Origin: JAJDNS01 sp963578825
Lineage (GTDB): Bacteria; Acidobacteriota; Vicinamibacteria; Fen-336
Reading direction: 5' to 3'
NCBI GenBank assembly: GCA_963578825.1
Contig: CAUZDW010000016.1
Span: 21,573-85,572 of the forward strand
DNA: 64,000 nucleotides
Made by a program: the position numbers and the translations under genes. A model generated the notes under the pieces. That model did no database searches. It was given only the letters and a program-made list of their open reading frames with translations, and was not told the origin of the DNA. Below, in pieces: positions 1 to 6,743 of the stretch; the first letter of the stretch is position 1, and the number at the start of each line of letters is the position of its first letter.

Positions 1-77
1 TGCGGGAGAAGACCCCGAAGGTTCGGCCCCTCGTTGTGAGCGGGAATGACGACGCTCAGGTCCGGGTCGCTCGACAC
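1..77 (-). CDS. Glycosyltransferase family 2, N-terminal fragment (runs off left edge)
   Basis: Reading leftward from a GTG at 77, the translation begins MSSDPDLSVVIPAHNEG and continues NLRGLLP to the window edge. The run LSVVIPAHNEG is the classic first beta strand of a GT-A family 2 glycosyltransferase, where the nucleotide-sugar pocket starts, so this is the 5' end of such a gene. Only about 25 residues are visible, and neither the donor nor the acceptor can be inferred. The frame stays open upstream of the GTG and no clear Shine-Dalgarno is seen, so the start is tentative. It diverges from the membrane-protein gene at 214, with a REP-like palindrome between them. Confidence 0.6.
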   Translation of the reverse strand, partial: MSSDPDLSVVIPAHNEGPNLRGLLP

Positions 78-97
78 GCCGAAGAGCCTACACGATG

Positions 98-168
98 GGG
101 GTCGGGTCTTGCGTTTGTGCGTCGTGACGAAGTAGAGCTTCAAGAAGCACGATGCAAGACCCGACCCC
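98..168. repeat. REP/RAYT-type inverted repeat
   Basis: GGGGTCGGGTCTTGC at 98-112 is matched exactly in reverse complement at 154-168. The similarity extends loosely inward (GTTTGTGC against ATCGTGC). The 41-base interior holds a second small hairpin, GCTTC-AA-GAAGC at 137-148. From memory, ends of this GGGGTC.GGTCTTGC type belong to non-autonomous elements mobilised by REP-associated Y1 transposases. No transposase gene lies nearby. The element occupies the divergent promoter space between the GT2 start and the gene at 214. Confidence 0.6.
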
Positions 169-213
169 GCCGTTGGGCTTGCGTGGCAGTGGCCCCTCGA
201 TGATCATTCGAGC

Positions 214-1389
214 GTGAGCTCGATCCGCCTCAGGGACATCGCGCTGGGAGCGGTCCTCTCCGTCGGCATCCTGGGCATCAACGTCTGGACAGTGTCGTCG
301 CGGCTCGGCTTCCTGCACAAGGCCAAGCAGGTCAAAGAAACCGACCAGTGGCGCTACATCGAGATGGCCCGGGACCCCGATCGGACCAAGCGCCTCTCCC
401 GCGAGAGCACGTACTGCTGGCGCGTCTTCGTGCCGACGACGGCTCGGATGCTCATGCGCTCCGGCCTGAGCCTCAACCTCTCCTTCTGGCTGATCACGAA
501 CGCCTTCCTCTTCGGCTTCCTCATCGTCACGTGGATCTATCTCCGCGCTCTGGGGTTCGAGACCCCCTATCGCGTGGCGGGTCTGGTGCTCCTGGGGCTG
601 ACCCAGGGGGCGGTGCGCTGGTACGAGTACCAGTACTGGACGACAGACCCCCCGAGCCTCTTCTTCATCGCCCTCTCCATCCTGATGATCCACCGGGGCT
701 GGCACACCGCGCTCTACCTGCCCAGCGCCGTCGCGGCGCTGGTGCGGGAAAGCCAGGTCGTCATCTTTCCCTACTACTTCATCTACCTGCTCCGGCGCGG
801 GGCCTCGTTCTTCGAGGCGACGTGGCGCAGCGGCTCCATCGCCATCGTGCCCGTCATGATCTGGGTCGCCCTCCGAATCCTCATCGTCGCGGACCACCCC
901 GACAGCATGGTCGCGGACCTCATCGACACGATGGGTTTCCGTATCCGCCACATCGTGGACCAGCCCTACGTCTTCACCGTTGGAGTCTGGGGCGTCCTGT
1001 TCCCGCTTCTTCTTCTGTTTCCCCCCCGGATCCCAGGCCTCGTGCGCCGTCACCCCGAGGACGCCTTCATGGTCATCTTCTTCGCGGCGCTCTGCGCCCT
1101 GGCCAACAACACGGAGCGGGAGCTGGGATACGCGCTGCCGGCGGTGCTGCCAGCGGCCCTCTACTTCCTGAGGAGCTTCGTCAAGGAGACGCGGCTTCCC
1201 CTGGCCCCCGTGCTGGCCGCCGCCGTCTTCATGCAGGTGCTCTTCTACTTCGAGCAGCGTTGGGGCCGACCGGGCATGAGCATGTATCAACCCACCAGCC
1301 TGCGCCTCGCCGCGGCGATGATCGTCTTCTGGATCGGCGCCCAGGTCACGCTGCGACGAAGGCGTGCCCCGAAGCCGCCGGCTCAGTAG
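214..1389 (+). CDS. Polytopic membrane protein, unknown function
   Basis: The 391-residue protein has roughly nine hydrophobic segments. The first (about residues 8-25, IALGAVLSVGILGINVW) looks like an uncleaved anchor, and a conserved-looking hydrophilic stretch DQWRYIEMARDP follows at about 45-55. The overall look, an early aromatic/acidic loop followed by many helices and a short basic C-terminus RRRRAPKPPAQ, resembles GT-C glycosyltransferase-like or DUF2029-like proteins. I do not recognise a catalytic motif and assign no function. The start is GTG at 214 with no clear ribosome-binding site. The 3' end overlaps the convergent SGNH hydrolase gene by 7 bases. Confidence 0.75.
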   Translation: MSSIRLRDIALGAVLSVGILGINVWTVSSRLGFLHKAKQVKETDQWRYIEMARDPDRTKRLSRESTYCWRVFVPTTARMLMRSGLSLNLSFWLITNAFLFGFLIVTWIYLRALGFETPYRVAGLVLLGLTQGAVRWYEYQYWTTDPPSLFFIALSILMIHRGWHTALYLPSAVAALVRESQVVIFPYYFIYLLRRGASFFEATWRSGSIAIVPVMIWVALRILIVADHPDSMVADLIDTMGFRIRHIVDQPYVFTVGVWGVLFPLLLLFPPRIPGLVRRHPEDAFMVIFFAALCALANNTERELGYALPAVLPAALYFLRSFVKETRLPLAPVLAAAVFMQVLFYFEQRWGRPGMSMYQPTSLRLAAAMIVFWIGAQVTLRRRRAPKPPAQ

Positions 1390-2477
1390 CCGCGGACCGC
1401 CGGGAAGTCCTCCCGGCGATAGTCGCGGCAGGACGGCCCTTCGCTCACCGGTCCCGAGCAGAGGATCCGCTTCTCGCACAACGCGTCGCGGATCGCGTGG
1501 GCGGCGATTCGGTGTCCCATCGGGTTCGGGTGGACGACATCCACCCGGACGTCCCGAAAGCCGTACGCGCTGTAGCATTCGAAGAGGTCGACGCCCAGCA
1601 GACCGGACTCCTCCGCCGCCTCCAGGACAGCCTGGTGCAGCCCGTGGTGGGGATAGCGCTCCCACTTGCCGTTGAAGACGGGAAAGGCGACGACGACGCC
1701 CTCGATGTCGTGCGAGGCGAGGATGGCCCGCAGAACTGCGAACTTTCCCAGGAAGGCCTTCTTCTGCTCGCTCACCACCTGCTCGTAGAGCGGCCCGGAG
1801 AAAGGATTGCGGGCGCGAACAAAGCGCCGGCGAGCCACGGCCTCGGCCAGACGGTACTCGACCCAGGCGAAGAAGTCCGAGCGTGAGAGAGCGCCCTCCC
1901 GGAGACGCCCGAACAGCGTGCTCCGGCGCGTCGCCCGGTCCTGCACGAGACCCAGCTCGTACGAGAAGATCCCCTCGAGGTCGTTCAGGCAGAAAGCGAC
2001 GACGACCACGTCGGGCTGGTACACGAGGGCGCGAGAGCGGAGGGTCTCGATCTCCTGGTCGAGGTTGTACCCGGGCACGCCGAAGCTCAACACCTCGACC
2101 GGACCGTCCCCGCCCACCTCGCCGAGCATCGACTGGAGCTGGGCGGCAAAGGCGTCCTCCTCCGCCACCCAGTAGCCAAAGGCGATCGAGTCGCCCAGGA
2201 CGATCACGCGCCGCACCCCGTCCGGCTTCTCGATGGGCACATCCGGGCCTCGGAACCCCGCCGGGTTCACCCGGTACTCGACCTCGGCCTGGACGTTCGA
2301 GTCCGGGCGCAGCTCGAACCGCAGCCGAGGGTTCGAGCTCTTCCTCACCGTGGCCCGGCTGATCTGCACCGTGCCCACGGACACCCGTGAGAGGCGAAAG
2401 CCCACCTCGAGAACGACCAGGGTGACGAGAATGCTGCCGACCACGAGGGCCAGCGTTCCGAGCACGCGGCGAGTCAT
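1383..2477 (-). CDS. Membrane-anchored SGNH/GDSL hydrolase
   Basis: The 364-residue protein starts with one transmembrane helix (about residues 5-25), so the catalytic domain probably faces the periplasm. The SGNH blocks are present: VLGDSIAFG with nucleophile Ser97, the Gly-containing block around SFGVPGYN, CLNDLEG supplying the Asn, and DVVHPNPMGH near the C-terminus supplying Asp and His. Members of this family remove or transfer acyl groups on lipids or polysaccharides, and an esterase or O-deacetylase role is inferred only from family. It converges on the membrane protein gene with a 7-base overlap. The ATG at 2477 is the natural start ahead of the anchor. Confidence 0.85.
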   Translation of the reverse strand: MTRRVLGTLALVVGSILVTLVVLEVGFRLSRVSVGTVQISRATVRKSSNPRLRFELRPDSNVQAEVEYRVNPAGFRGPDVPIEKPDGVRRVIVLGDSIAFGYWVAEEDAFAAQLQSMLGEVGGDGPVEVLSFGVPGYNLDQEIETLRSRALVYQPDVVVVAFCLNDLEGIFSYELGLVQDRATRRSTLFGRLREGALSRSDFFAWVEYRLAEAVARRRFVRARNPFSGPLYEQVVSEQKKAFLGKFAVLRAILASHDIEGVVVAFPVFNGKWERYPHHGLHQAVLEAAEESGLLGVDLFECYSAYGFRDVRVDVVHPNPMGHRIAAHAIRDALCEKRILCSGPVSEGPSCRDYRREDFPAVRGY

Positions 2478-2528
2478 GAGAAGGGGGGAAGGATATCACC
2501 GGTGTTCAGCTGCGAGGCGTGACCCAGC

Positions 2529-2553
2529 AGGTGGTCGCGATTTGCGACCACCT
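2529..2553. repeat. Perfect 10-bp inverted repeat in divergent promoter region
   Basis: AGGTGGTCGC at 2529-2538 and GCGACCACCT at 2544-2553 are exact reverse complements separated by five bases (GATTT). It lies 52 bases upstream of the SGNH hydrolase start and 164 upstream of pruA. No T-run follows on either strand, so a dimeric-regulator operator or a structured leader is more likely than a terminator. No regulator gene adjoins it. Confidence 0.5.
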
Positions 2554-2564
2554 CGCCGATAACA

Positions 2565-2606
2565 GTCATTCCGAGCCCGCCAACTCGAGCGTCGGGCGAG
2601 GAATCT
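2565..2606 (+). repeat. Dispersed 42-bp repeat, copy 1 (diverged)
   Basis: This stretch opens with GTCATTCCGAG and closes with GGCGAGGAATCT. It matches the ends of the better-preserved copies at 4451-4493, 4531-4572 and 6669-6710, whose common form is GTCATTCTGAGGAG, a variable middle, then GCGACGAAGAATCT. It is the most diverged of the four. It lies between the 2529 inverted repeat and pruA, in non-coding sequence like all the others. Confidence 0.5.
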
Positions 2607-2716
2607 GTCGATAGCCGTCGAAGACGACCAGCCTCTCGACTGGGTCCATTGACCCCTTCCGCGGCGATCGGCTATCGTCCCCGAGTCATCGTCTCACTCG
2701 TCGAAAGGATCCTCCC

Positions 2717-4426
2717 GTGCGCAGCGACTACGGCTTCAATGACACCCGACAGGTCCCTCCACCGGTCAACGATCCGGTGCGGTCCTATGAGCCTGGCTCG
2801 GCCGAAAAGGTCGCGCTGAAGGCCCGCCTTCAGACGATGGCCGCCGAGAGGATCGACATCCCGCTCATCATCGGCGGTAAGGACGTCACCACCGACGACG
2901 TCGCCCAGGCGGTGATGCCCCACGACCACGGCCAGGTCCTGGCCGACTGGCACCGGGCTTCGGGCAAGCACGTGCTCCAGGCCGTCGAAGCGGCGGCCGA
3001 AGCGCGCCACGACTGGGCCCGGTGGCCCTGGGAGGATCGGGCGGCGGTCTTCCTCAAAGCGGCGGAGCTCCTGGCCACGACCTGGCGCGACACCGTCAAC
3101 GCCGCGACGATGCTCGGCCAGCCGAAGACCGTCTTCCAGTCCGAGATCGACGCCGCGTGCGAGCTGATCGACTTCTGGCGGTTCAATGCACAGTTCGCGC
3201 AGGACCTGTACGCGGAGCAGCCGCTGTCGACCTCGGCGATGTGGAACCAGGTCGAGTACCGCCCGCTCGAGGGGTTCGTCTTCGCCCTGACGCCGTTCAA
3301 CTTCGCCTCGATCGCGGGGAACCTGCCCACGGCGCCAGCACTCATGGGCAACACCGTCGTGTGGAAGCCCGCCTCGGGCGCGATCCCGAGCGCCTACGCC
3401 ATCATGCGGCTCCTCGAAGCGGCAGGTCTGCCGCCCGGCGTCATCAACTTCGTCCCCGGCCGCGGGGCGGAGGTGACCGAAGCGATCCTCCCCCGCCCCG
3501 ACCTTGCGGGCGTGCACTTCACGGGCTCCACCGCAGTCTTCGACTCCATGTGGGAGACGATCGGCGGCAACATGTCCCGCTACCGCTCCTACCCGAGGAT
3601 CGTGGGCGAGACGGGGGGCAAGGACTTCATCGTGGCCCACCCCTCGGCGGATCCCCAGGCCCTGGCGGTGGCCGTCATCCGCGGCGGGTACGAGTACCAG
3701 GGACAGAAGTGCTCCGCCGCGAGCCGCATCTACGTGCCGCGGTCGATCTGGAACGACGTGCGGGACCGCATCGTCGGGATGATCCAGGATATCAAGATGG
3801 GCGATGTCCAGGACTTCAGGAACTTCATGGGTGCCGTGATCGACAAGAAGTCCTTCGACAACATCTCCGGCTACCTCGCCGACGCGAAGAAGAACGCGAA
3901 GATCCTGGCCGGTGGCGGCGCCGACGGGAAGAACGGCTATTTCGTCGAGCCGACCCTCGTCGAGGCCAGCGAGCCGGGCTACCGCCTCCTCTGCGAGGAG
4001 ATCTTCGGCCCCGTCGTCACCGCGTATGTCTACGAGGACGCGAAGTGGGAGGAGACGCTCAAGGTGGTCGACGAGACCTCCCCCTACGCCCTTACCGGCG
4101 CCGTCTTCTCCCAGGACCGCGAGGGCCTTCGCCAGGCCGCCCTGGCGCTGCGCAACGCAGCCGGCAACTTCTACTTCAACGACAAGCCGACAGCCGCCGT
4201 CGTGGGACAGCAGCCCTTCGGCGGAGCCCGGGGCTCGGGCACCAACGACAAAGCCGGCTCCAAGCTCAACCTCGTGAGGTGGGTCAGCGCCCGGACACTG
4301 AAGGAAGCCTTCGGGGGGGGGGGGGGGCCGCCCCCCCCCCCGCCCGCCGACGCCCGGACACTGAAGGAAACCTTCACCCCCCCCCCCCCCCCCGACTACC
4401 GCTACCCCTTCATGGAAGAGAAGTGA
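2717..4426 (+). CDS. pruA: L-glutamate gamma-semialdehyde dehydrogenase (1-pyrroline-5-carboxylate dehydrogenase)
   Basis: This NAD-dependent enzyme oxidises glutamate semialdehyde, in equilibrium with pyrroline-5-carboxylate, to glutamate, the last step of proline and ornithine catabolism. The 569 residues match the long eukaryote-like PruA type. General-base Glu298 lies in VGETGGKDF and nucleophile Cys332 in GQKCSAASR. The NAD-fold stretch LTPFNFASIAGN and the late motif IFGPVVTAYVY are also present. The C-terminus is abnormal. Where the family normally ends ..RTIKETF-short linker-DYRYPF, this one reads ARTLKEAF, a Gly/Pro tract, a second ARTLKETF, five more Pro, then DYRYPFMEEK. The added segment is in frame. 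The start is GTG at 2717, with AAAGGA upstream. It faces the ornithine cyclodeaminase gene. Confidence 0.93.
   Translation: MRSDYGFNDTRQVPPPVNDPVRSYEPGSAEKVALKARLQTMAAERIDIPLIIGGKDVTTDDVAQAVMPHDHGQVLADWHRASGKHVLQAVEAAAEARHDWARWPWEDRAAVFLKAAELLATTWRDTVNAATMLGQPKTVFQSEIDAACELIDFWRFNAQFAQDLYAEQPLSTSAMWNQVEYRPLEGFVFALTPFNFASIAGNLPTAPALMGNTVVWKPASGAIPSAYAIMRLLEAAGLPPGVINFVPGRGAEVTEAILPRPDLAGVHFTGSTAVFDSMWETIGGNMSRYRSYPRIVGETGGKDFIVAHPSADPQALAVAVIRGGYEYQGQKCSAASRIYVPRSIWNDVRDRIVGMIQDIKMGDVQDFRNFMGAVIDKKSFDNISGYLADAKKNAKILAGGGADGKNGYFVEPTLVEASEPGYRLLCEEIFGPVVTAYVYEDAKWEETLKVVDETSPYALTGAVFSQDREGLRQAALALRNAAGNFYFNDKPTAAVVGQQPFGGARGSGTNDKAGSKLNLVRWVSARTLKEAFGGGGGPPPPPPADARTLKETFTPPPPPDYRYPFMEEK
4289..4393. 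repeat. In-frame duplication with G15, C11 and C17 tracts inside pruA
   Basis: The 24-base unit GCCCGGACACTGAAGGAA[G/A]CCTTC occurs at 4289-4312 and again at 4352-4375, a 63-base (21-codon) offset. Between and after the copies are homopolymers: 15 G at 4313-4327, 11 C at 4331-4341 and 17 C at 4377-4393. All lengths keep the pruA frame. Such tracts are slippage-prone in cells and error-prone in sequencing, and the sequence alone cannot separate the two. Confidence 0.85.
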
Positions 4427-4450
4427 CCGGCGTCATCGTGAGCTGCGCCC

Positions 4451-4572
4451 GTCATCCTGAGGAGCCTCACCTGGGGCGCGCGACGAAGGATCTCCCGATA
4501 GCGGCAGGAGTGAGTCGGGTGGTCGTCAACAGATTCCTCGTCGCACGTCCAACGTGGGCTCCTCTGAATGAC
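4451..4572. repeat. Dispersed repeat copies 2 and 3 as an inverted pair
   Basis: Copy 2 (4451-4493, plus) reads GTCATCCTGAGGAGCC then GCGCGACGAAGGATCT. Copy 3 (4531-4572, minus) reads GTCATTCAGAGGAGCC then GTGCGACGAGGAATCT. They are mutually inverted around a 37-base centre and fill the whole space between the convergent 3' ends of pruA and the ornithine cyclodeaminase gene. Transcripts from either side could fold into a long imperfect hairpin, so a terminator or mRNA-stabilising role is plausible. Confidence 0.65.
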
Positions 4573-4583
4573 TGCGCGACGGC

Positions 4584-5798
4584 CTAAAACTCCGCCGCGA
4601 GCGCTTCCAGGAAAAACCCGACGTCGGTCACCAGACCGATGGCCTGCATTGTGCCGCGGTTCGAGAGCTTGATCGGCACCGACTCCGTCATGTCCACACA
4701 GACCGTACGCACACGCGCCGGGAGCAGGTTCCCCACGGCGATCGAGTGCAGCGCCGTGGCAAGCATGAGGCAGACCCCCGCCCCCTCGAGCGCCTCGACG
4801 TACGCCCCCTGAGCCGCAACGACGTCGGTGATCGTGTCGGCAAGCGGCCCGTCGTCCCGGATCGACCCCGCCAGCACGAAGGGCGTCCCCTTCTTCACGG
4901 CCTCGTACATCACCCCGGAGCTCACCACCCCGGACTCCACGGCCGCCTTGATGCTCCCCGCACGGTTCACCGCGTTGATGGCGTAGAGGTGGTTTCGGCT
5001 CCCCCCCTCCACGGCCCGACCGCTCATCTGACACACCCCAAGGCTCGTCTGCAGGATCGCCTTCTCGAGGTCGTGCACCGCAAAGGCGTTGCCAGTCAAG
5101 ATCACGTCCACCCACCCCTCGCGGACGAGCTGAGCCAGGTGAACGCCCCCGCCGGAGTGGACGATGGCCGGCCCCGCCACCACCACGATCTTCTCGCCGG
5201 CCTCCCGCACCCGCTTCATCTCGCGGGCGGCGCCCGCCACGGCGATCGACTTGTTCACCTCCGCCGAGACATCGTTGGCCATGAAGCCAAAGACCGAGTA
5301 GTCGCGGCTCCGCTCGGGTGGGTGGACACGGATGCCGGCCCCTCGAAGCGCCACCGGCTCGCCCTTCTTCACCTTGCCCTGCTTCACGCAGACCGGCTCG
5401 CCCTTGCGGAGAACGAGAGCGCAGTCCATCTTCTGATTCGCCACCGACCGCCACTTTCCGTCGAGGCGCACCCAGGTGTCGAAGTTCGCGGTGGAGTAGA
5501 ACTCGTCGGGGAGGATCCCGTCCCTCTCTGCCGGCCCGAAGGCGCAGTCGCTGGGACCGCTCTCCGACACCGCCCCGATGTAGCGCAGCCCCTCGAGGAT
5601 CGACTCGAGGGCCTCCGGGTCCTGGGCCCGGATCTCGATCCGGGCGAACGACGCCTCGTCATTGGTGCGCCCGACCCGAAACTCCAGCACCTCGAACTCA
5701 CCGTGGCCCTCCACCACGCGGTCGAAGACCCGGCGCATGATGTCCGAGTCGATCAGGTGTCCCTCGAGGACGACCGTGTCGTGAACCATGGGCGACAT
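4584..5798 (-). CDS. TIGR00300-family ornithine cyclodeaminase (LOR/SDH-like)
   Basis: The 404-residue protein matches what I recall of the TIGR00300 / LOR-SDH conserved family, whose archaeal member was shown to be an NAD-dependent ornithine cyclodeaminase making proline and ammonia. An N-terminal alpha/beta domain (about 1-100, GHLIDSDIMRRVFD) is followed by a beta-rich linker and a C-terminal nucleotide-binding part with VVVAGPAIVHSGGGVHLA, ILTGNAFAVHD and SRNHLYAINAVN. There is no fused arginine-dihydrolase domain as in cyanobacterial AgrE/ArgZ. The first ATG (5798) and a second three codons on are both possible. It sits ten bases after dcd on the same strand and converges on pruA. That pairing supports an ornithine-proline-glutamate role, though a proline dehydrogenase is not seen here. 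Confidence 0.8.
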   Translation of the reverse strand: MSPMVHDTVVLEGHLIDSDIMRRVFDRVVEGHGEFEVLEFRVGRTNDEASFARIEIRAQDPEALESILEGLRYIGAVSESGPSDCAFGPAERDGILPDEFYSTANFDTWVRLDGKWRSVANQKMDCALVLRKGEPVCVKQGKVKKGEPVALRGAGIRVHPPERSRDYSVFGFMANDVSAEVNKSIAVAGAAREMKRVREAGEKIVVVAGPAIVHSGGGVHLAQLVREGWVDVILTGNAFAVHDLEKAILQTSLGVCQMSGRAVEGGSRNHLYAINAVNRAGSIKAAVESGVVSSGVMYEAVKKGTPFVLAGSIRDDGPLADTITDVVAAQGAYVEALEGAGVCLMLATALHSIAVGNLLPARVRTVCVDMTESVPIKLSNRGTMQAIGLVTDVGFFLEALAAEF

Positions 5799-5808
5799 TT
5801 CGGAATCC

Positions 5809-6363
5809 CTACAGCCGGGGCAGGGTGAGCCCCGCCTGGCCCTGGTACTTCCCCTTCTTGTCGGCGTAGGAGGTCTCGCACGGCTCGTCGCTCTGGAAGA
5901 AAAGCATCTGAGCGATCCCCTCCCCCGCGTAGATCCGCGCCGGGAGCGGCGTCGTGTTCGAGACCTCGAGCGTGACGATCCCCTCCCACTCCGGCTCCAG
6001 CGGCGTCACGTTCACGATGATCCCGCAGCGCGCATACGTCGACTTGCCCAGACAGACGACGATCACGTCGCGGGGAATCTTGAAGTGCTCGACGGTCCGC
6101 GCCAGCGCGAAGGAGTTGGGCGGGATGATGCACTGCTCGCCCTCGAAATCCACGAACGACCGGGGGTCGAAGTTCTTGGGATCGACCACCATGTGATTGA
6201 TGTTCGTGAAGATCTTGAACTCGTGGGCAATGCGCACGTCGTAGCCGTACGACGACAGCCCATAGGAGATCACCCCTCCCCGGACCTGTTTCTCCGAGAA
6301 CGGCTCGATCATCCCGTGCTCTGTCGCCATTTGACGGATCCACTTGTCGGACTTGACCGCCAT
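5809..6363 (-). CDS. dcd: dCTP deaminase
   Basis: Deaminates dCTP to dUTP, feeding dTMP synthesis. At 184 residues it has the usual Dcd length. Family stretches are clear: SSYGYDVRIAHEF, the turn DPKNFDPRSF, then CIIPPNSFALART, the nucleotide-binding/active-site region GKSTYARCGIIVNVTPLEP-W-G, and the C-terminal YAGEGIAQMLFF with the closing tail KYQGQAGLTLPRL. The ATG at 6363 is preceded by GAGGAGG four bases upstream. It is the first gene of a two-gene unit with the ornithine cyclodeaminase, downstream of a 380-base repeat-rich gap that should hold its promoter. Confidence 0.95.
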   Translation of the reverse strand: MAVKSDKWIRQMATEHGMIEPFSEKQVRGGVISYGLSSYGYDVRIAHEFKIFTNINHMVVDPKNFDPRSFVDFEGEQCIIPPNSFALARTVEHFKIPRDVIVVCLGKSTYARCGIIVNVTPLEPEWEGIVTLEVSNTTPLPARIYAGEGIAQMLFFQSDEPCETSYADKKGKYQGQAGLTLPRL

Positions 6364-6550
6364 CCCGCCTCCTCTTGCTGTTTCGGCTGGCTGCGTAGGA
6401 TTTCACGAAGGAGGCGGTGGGGCAAGCGGCTCCAACGCGCCGGATCCGCGCCGATCGCCAGTGGGCGCCCGACGCGATGTTCGAAATAGGCTCTCGAACC
6501 TCAAGTGATCTCTCCAGCAACTGTTTCCGGAGTCTGCTGAGTGTCGCGTC

Positions 6551-6576
6551 ATCAACTCGGGGCGCCCCGAGTTGAT
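6551..6576. repeat. Perfect 26-bp palindrome without loop
   Basis: ATCAACTCGGGGC (6551-6563) is followed directly by GCCCCGAGTTGAT (6564-6576), its exact reverse complement. The next outer pair (C and C) breaks the symmetry. A loop-less palindrome of this length could be a dimer operator, a protein-bound cruciform or a trace of a palindromic mobile element. It is 188 bases upstream of the dcd start and 168 downstream of the ndk stop. Confidence 0.8.
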
Positions 6577-6668
6577 CGGCTTGGGCAACGACCAGACCAA
6601 CTGTCTCAGCGAGCGCTGGGGACAGGTCTCAGGATCACCTTGGGGAACGAGTTTGCGGCTACTTGGGG

Positions 6669-6710
6669 GATTCTTCGTCGCACGTCCGAAGGGAAGCTCC
6701 TCAGAATGAC
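6669..6710 (-). repeat. Dispersed 42-bp repeat, copy 4
   Basis: On the minus strand it reads GTCATTCTGAGGAGCTTCCC then GGACGTGCGACGAAGAATC. The second half is nearly identical to copy 3 (GGACGTGCGACGAGGAATC), which fixes the repeat family. It lies 34 bases downstream of the ndk stop codon, and an 11-G run separates the two. Confidence 0.7.
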
Positions 6711-6743
6711 GGGGACGGGGGAGGGGGGGGGGGCCGGGGCCTG

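Larger units (their letters stand above)
6364..6743. other. 380-bp gene-free region: palindrome, repeat copy 4, poly-G
   Basis: This gap between dcd (start 6363) and ndk (stop 6744) has no convincing ORF. It holds a perfect 26-bp palindrome (6551-6576), an imperfect hairpin CTGTC-CAGCG/CGCTG-GACAG around 6601-6626, dispersed repeat copy 4 on the minus strand (6669-6710), and an 11-G run at 6723-6733. The dcd promoter should be in the left part, but I see no convincing -35/-10 pair. Confidence 0.7.

Noticed and set aside
88..2499. 803-residue minus-strand open frame
   Set aside because: Low-complexity Arg/Gly/Pro composition in a G+C-rich region. It runs opposite the membrane protein and out of frame with the SGNH hydrolase, whose motifs are clear in another frame.
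4313..4393. Poly-Gly/poly-Pro tract as a functional Pro-rich domain
   Set aside because: The tracts are simple homopolymers flanking a duplication. A slip or artefact explains them better than a selected domain.
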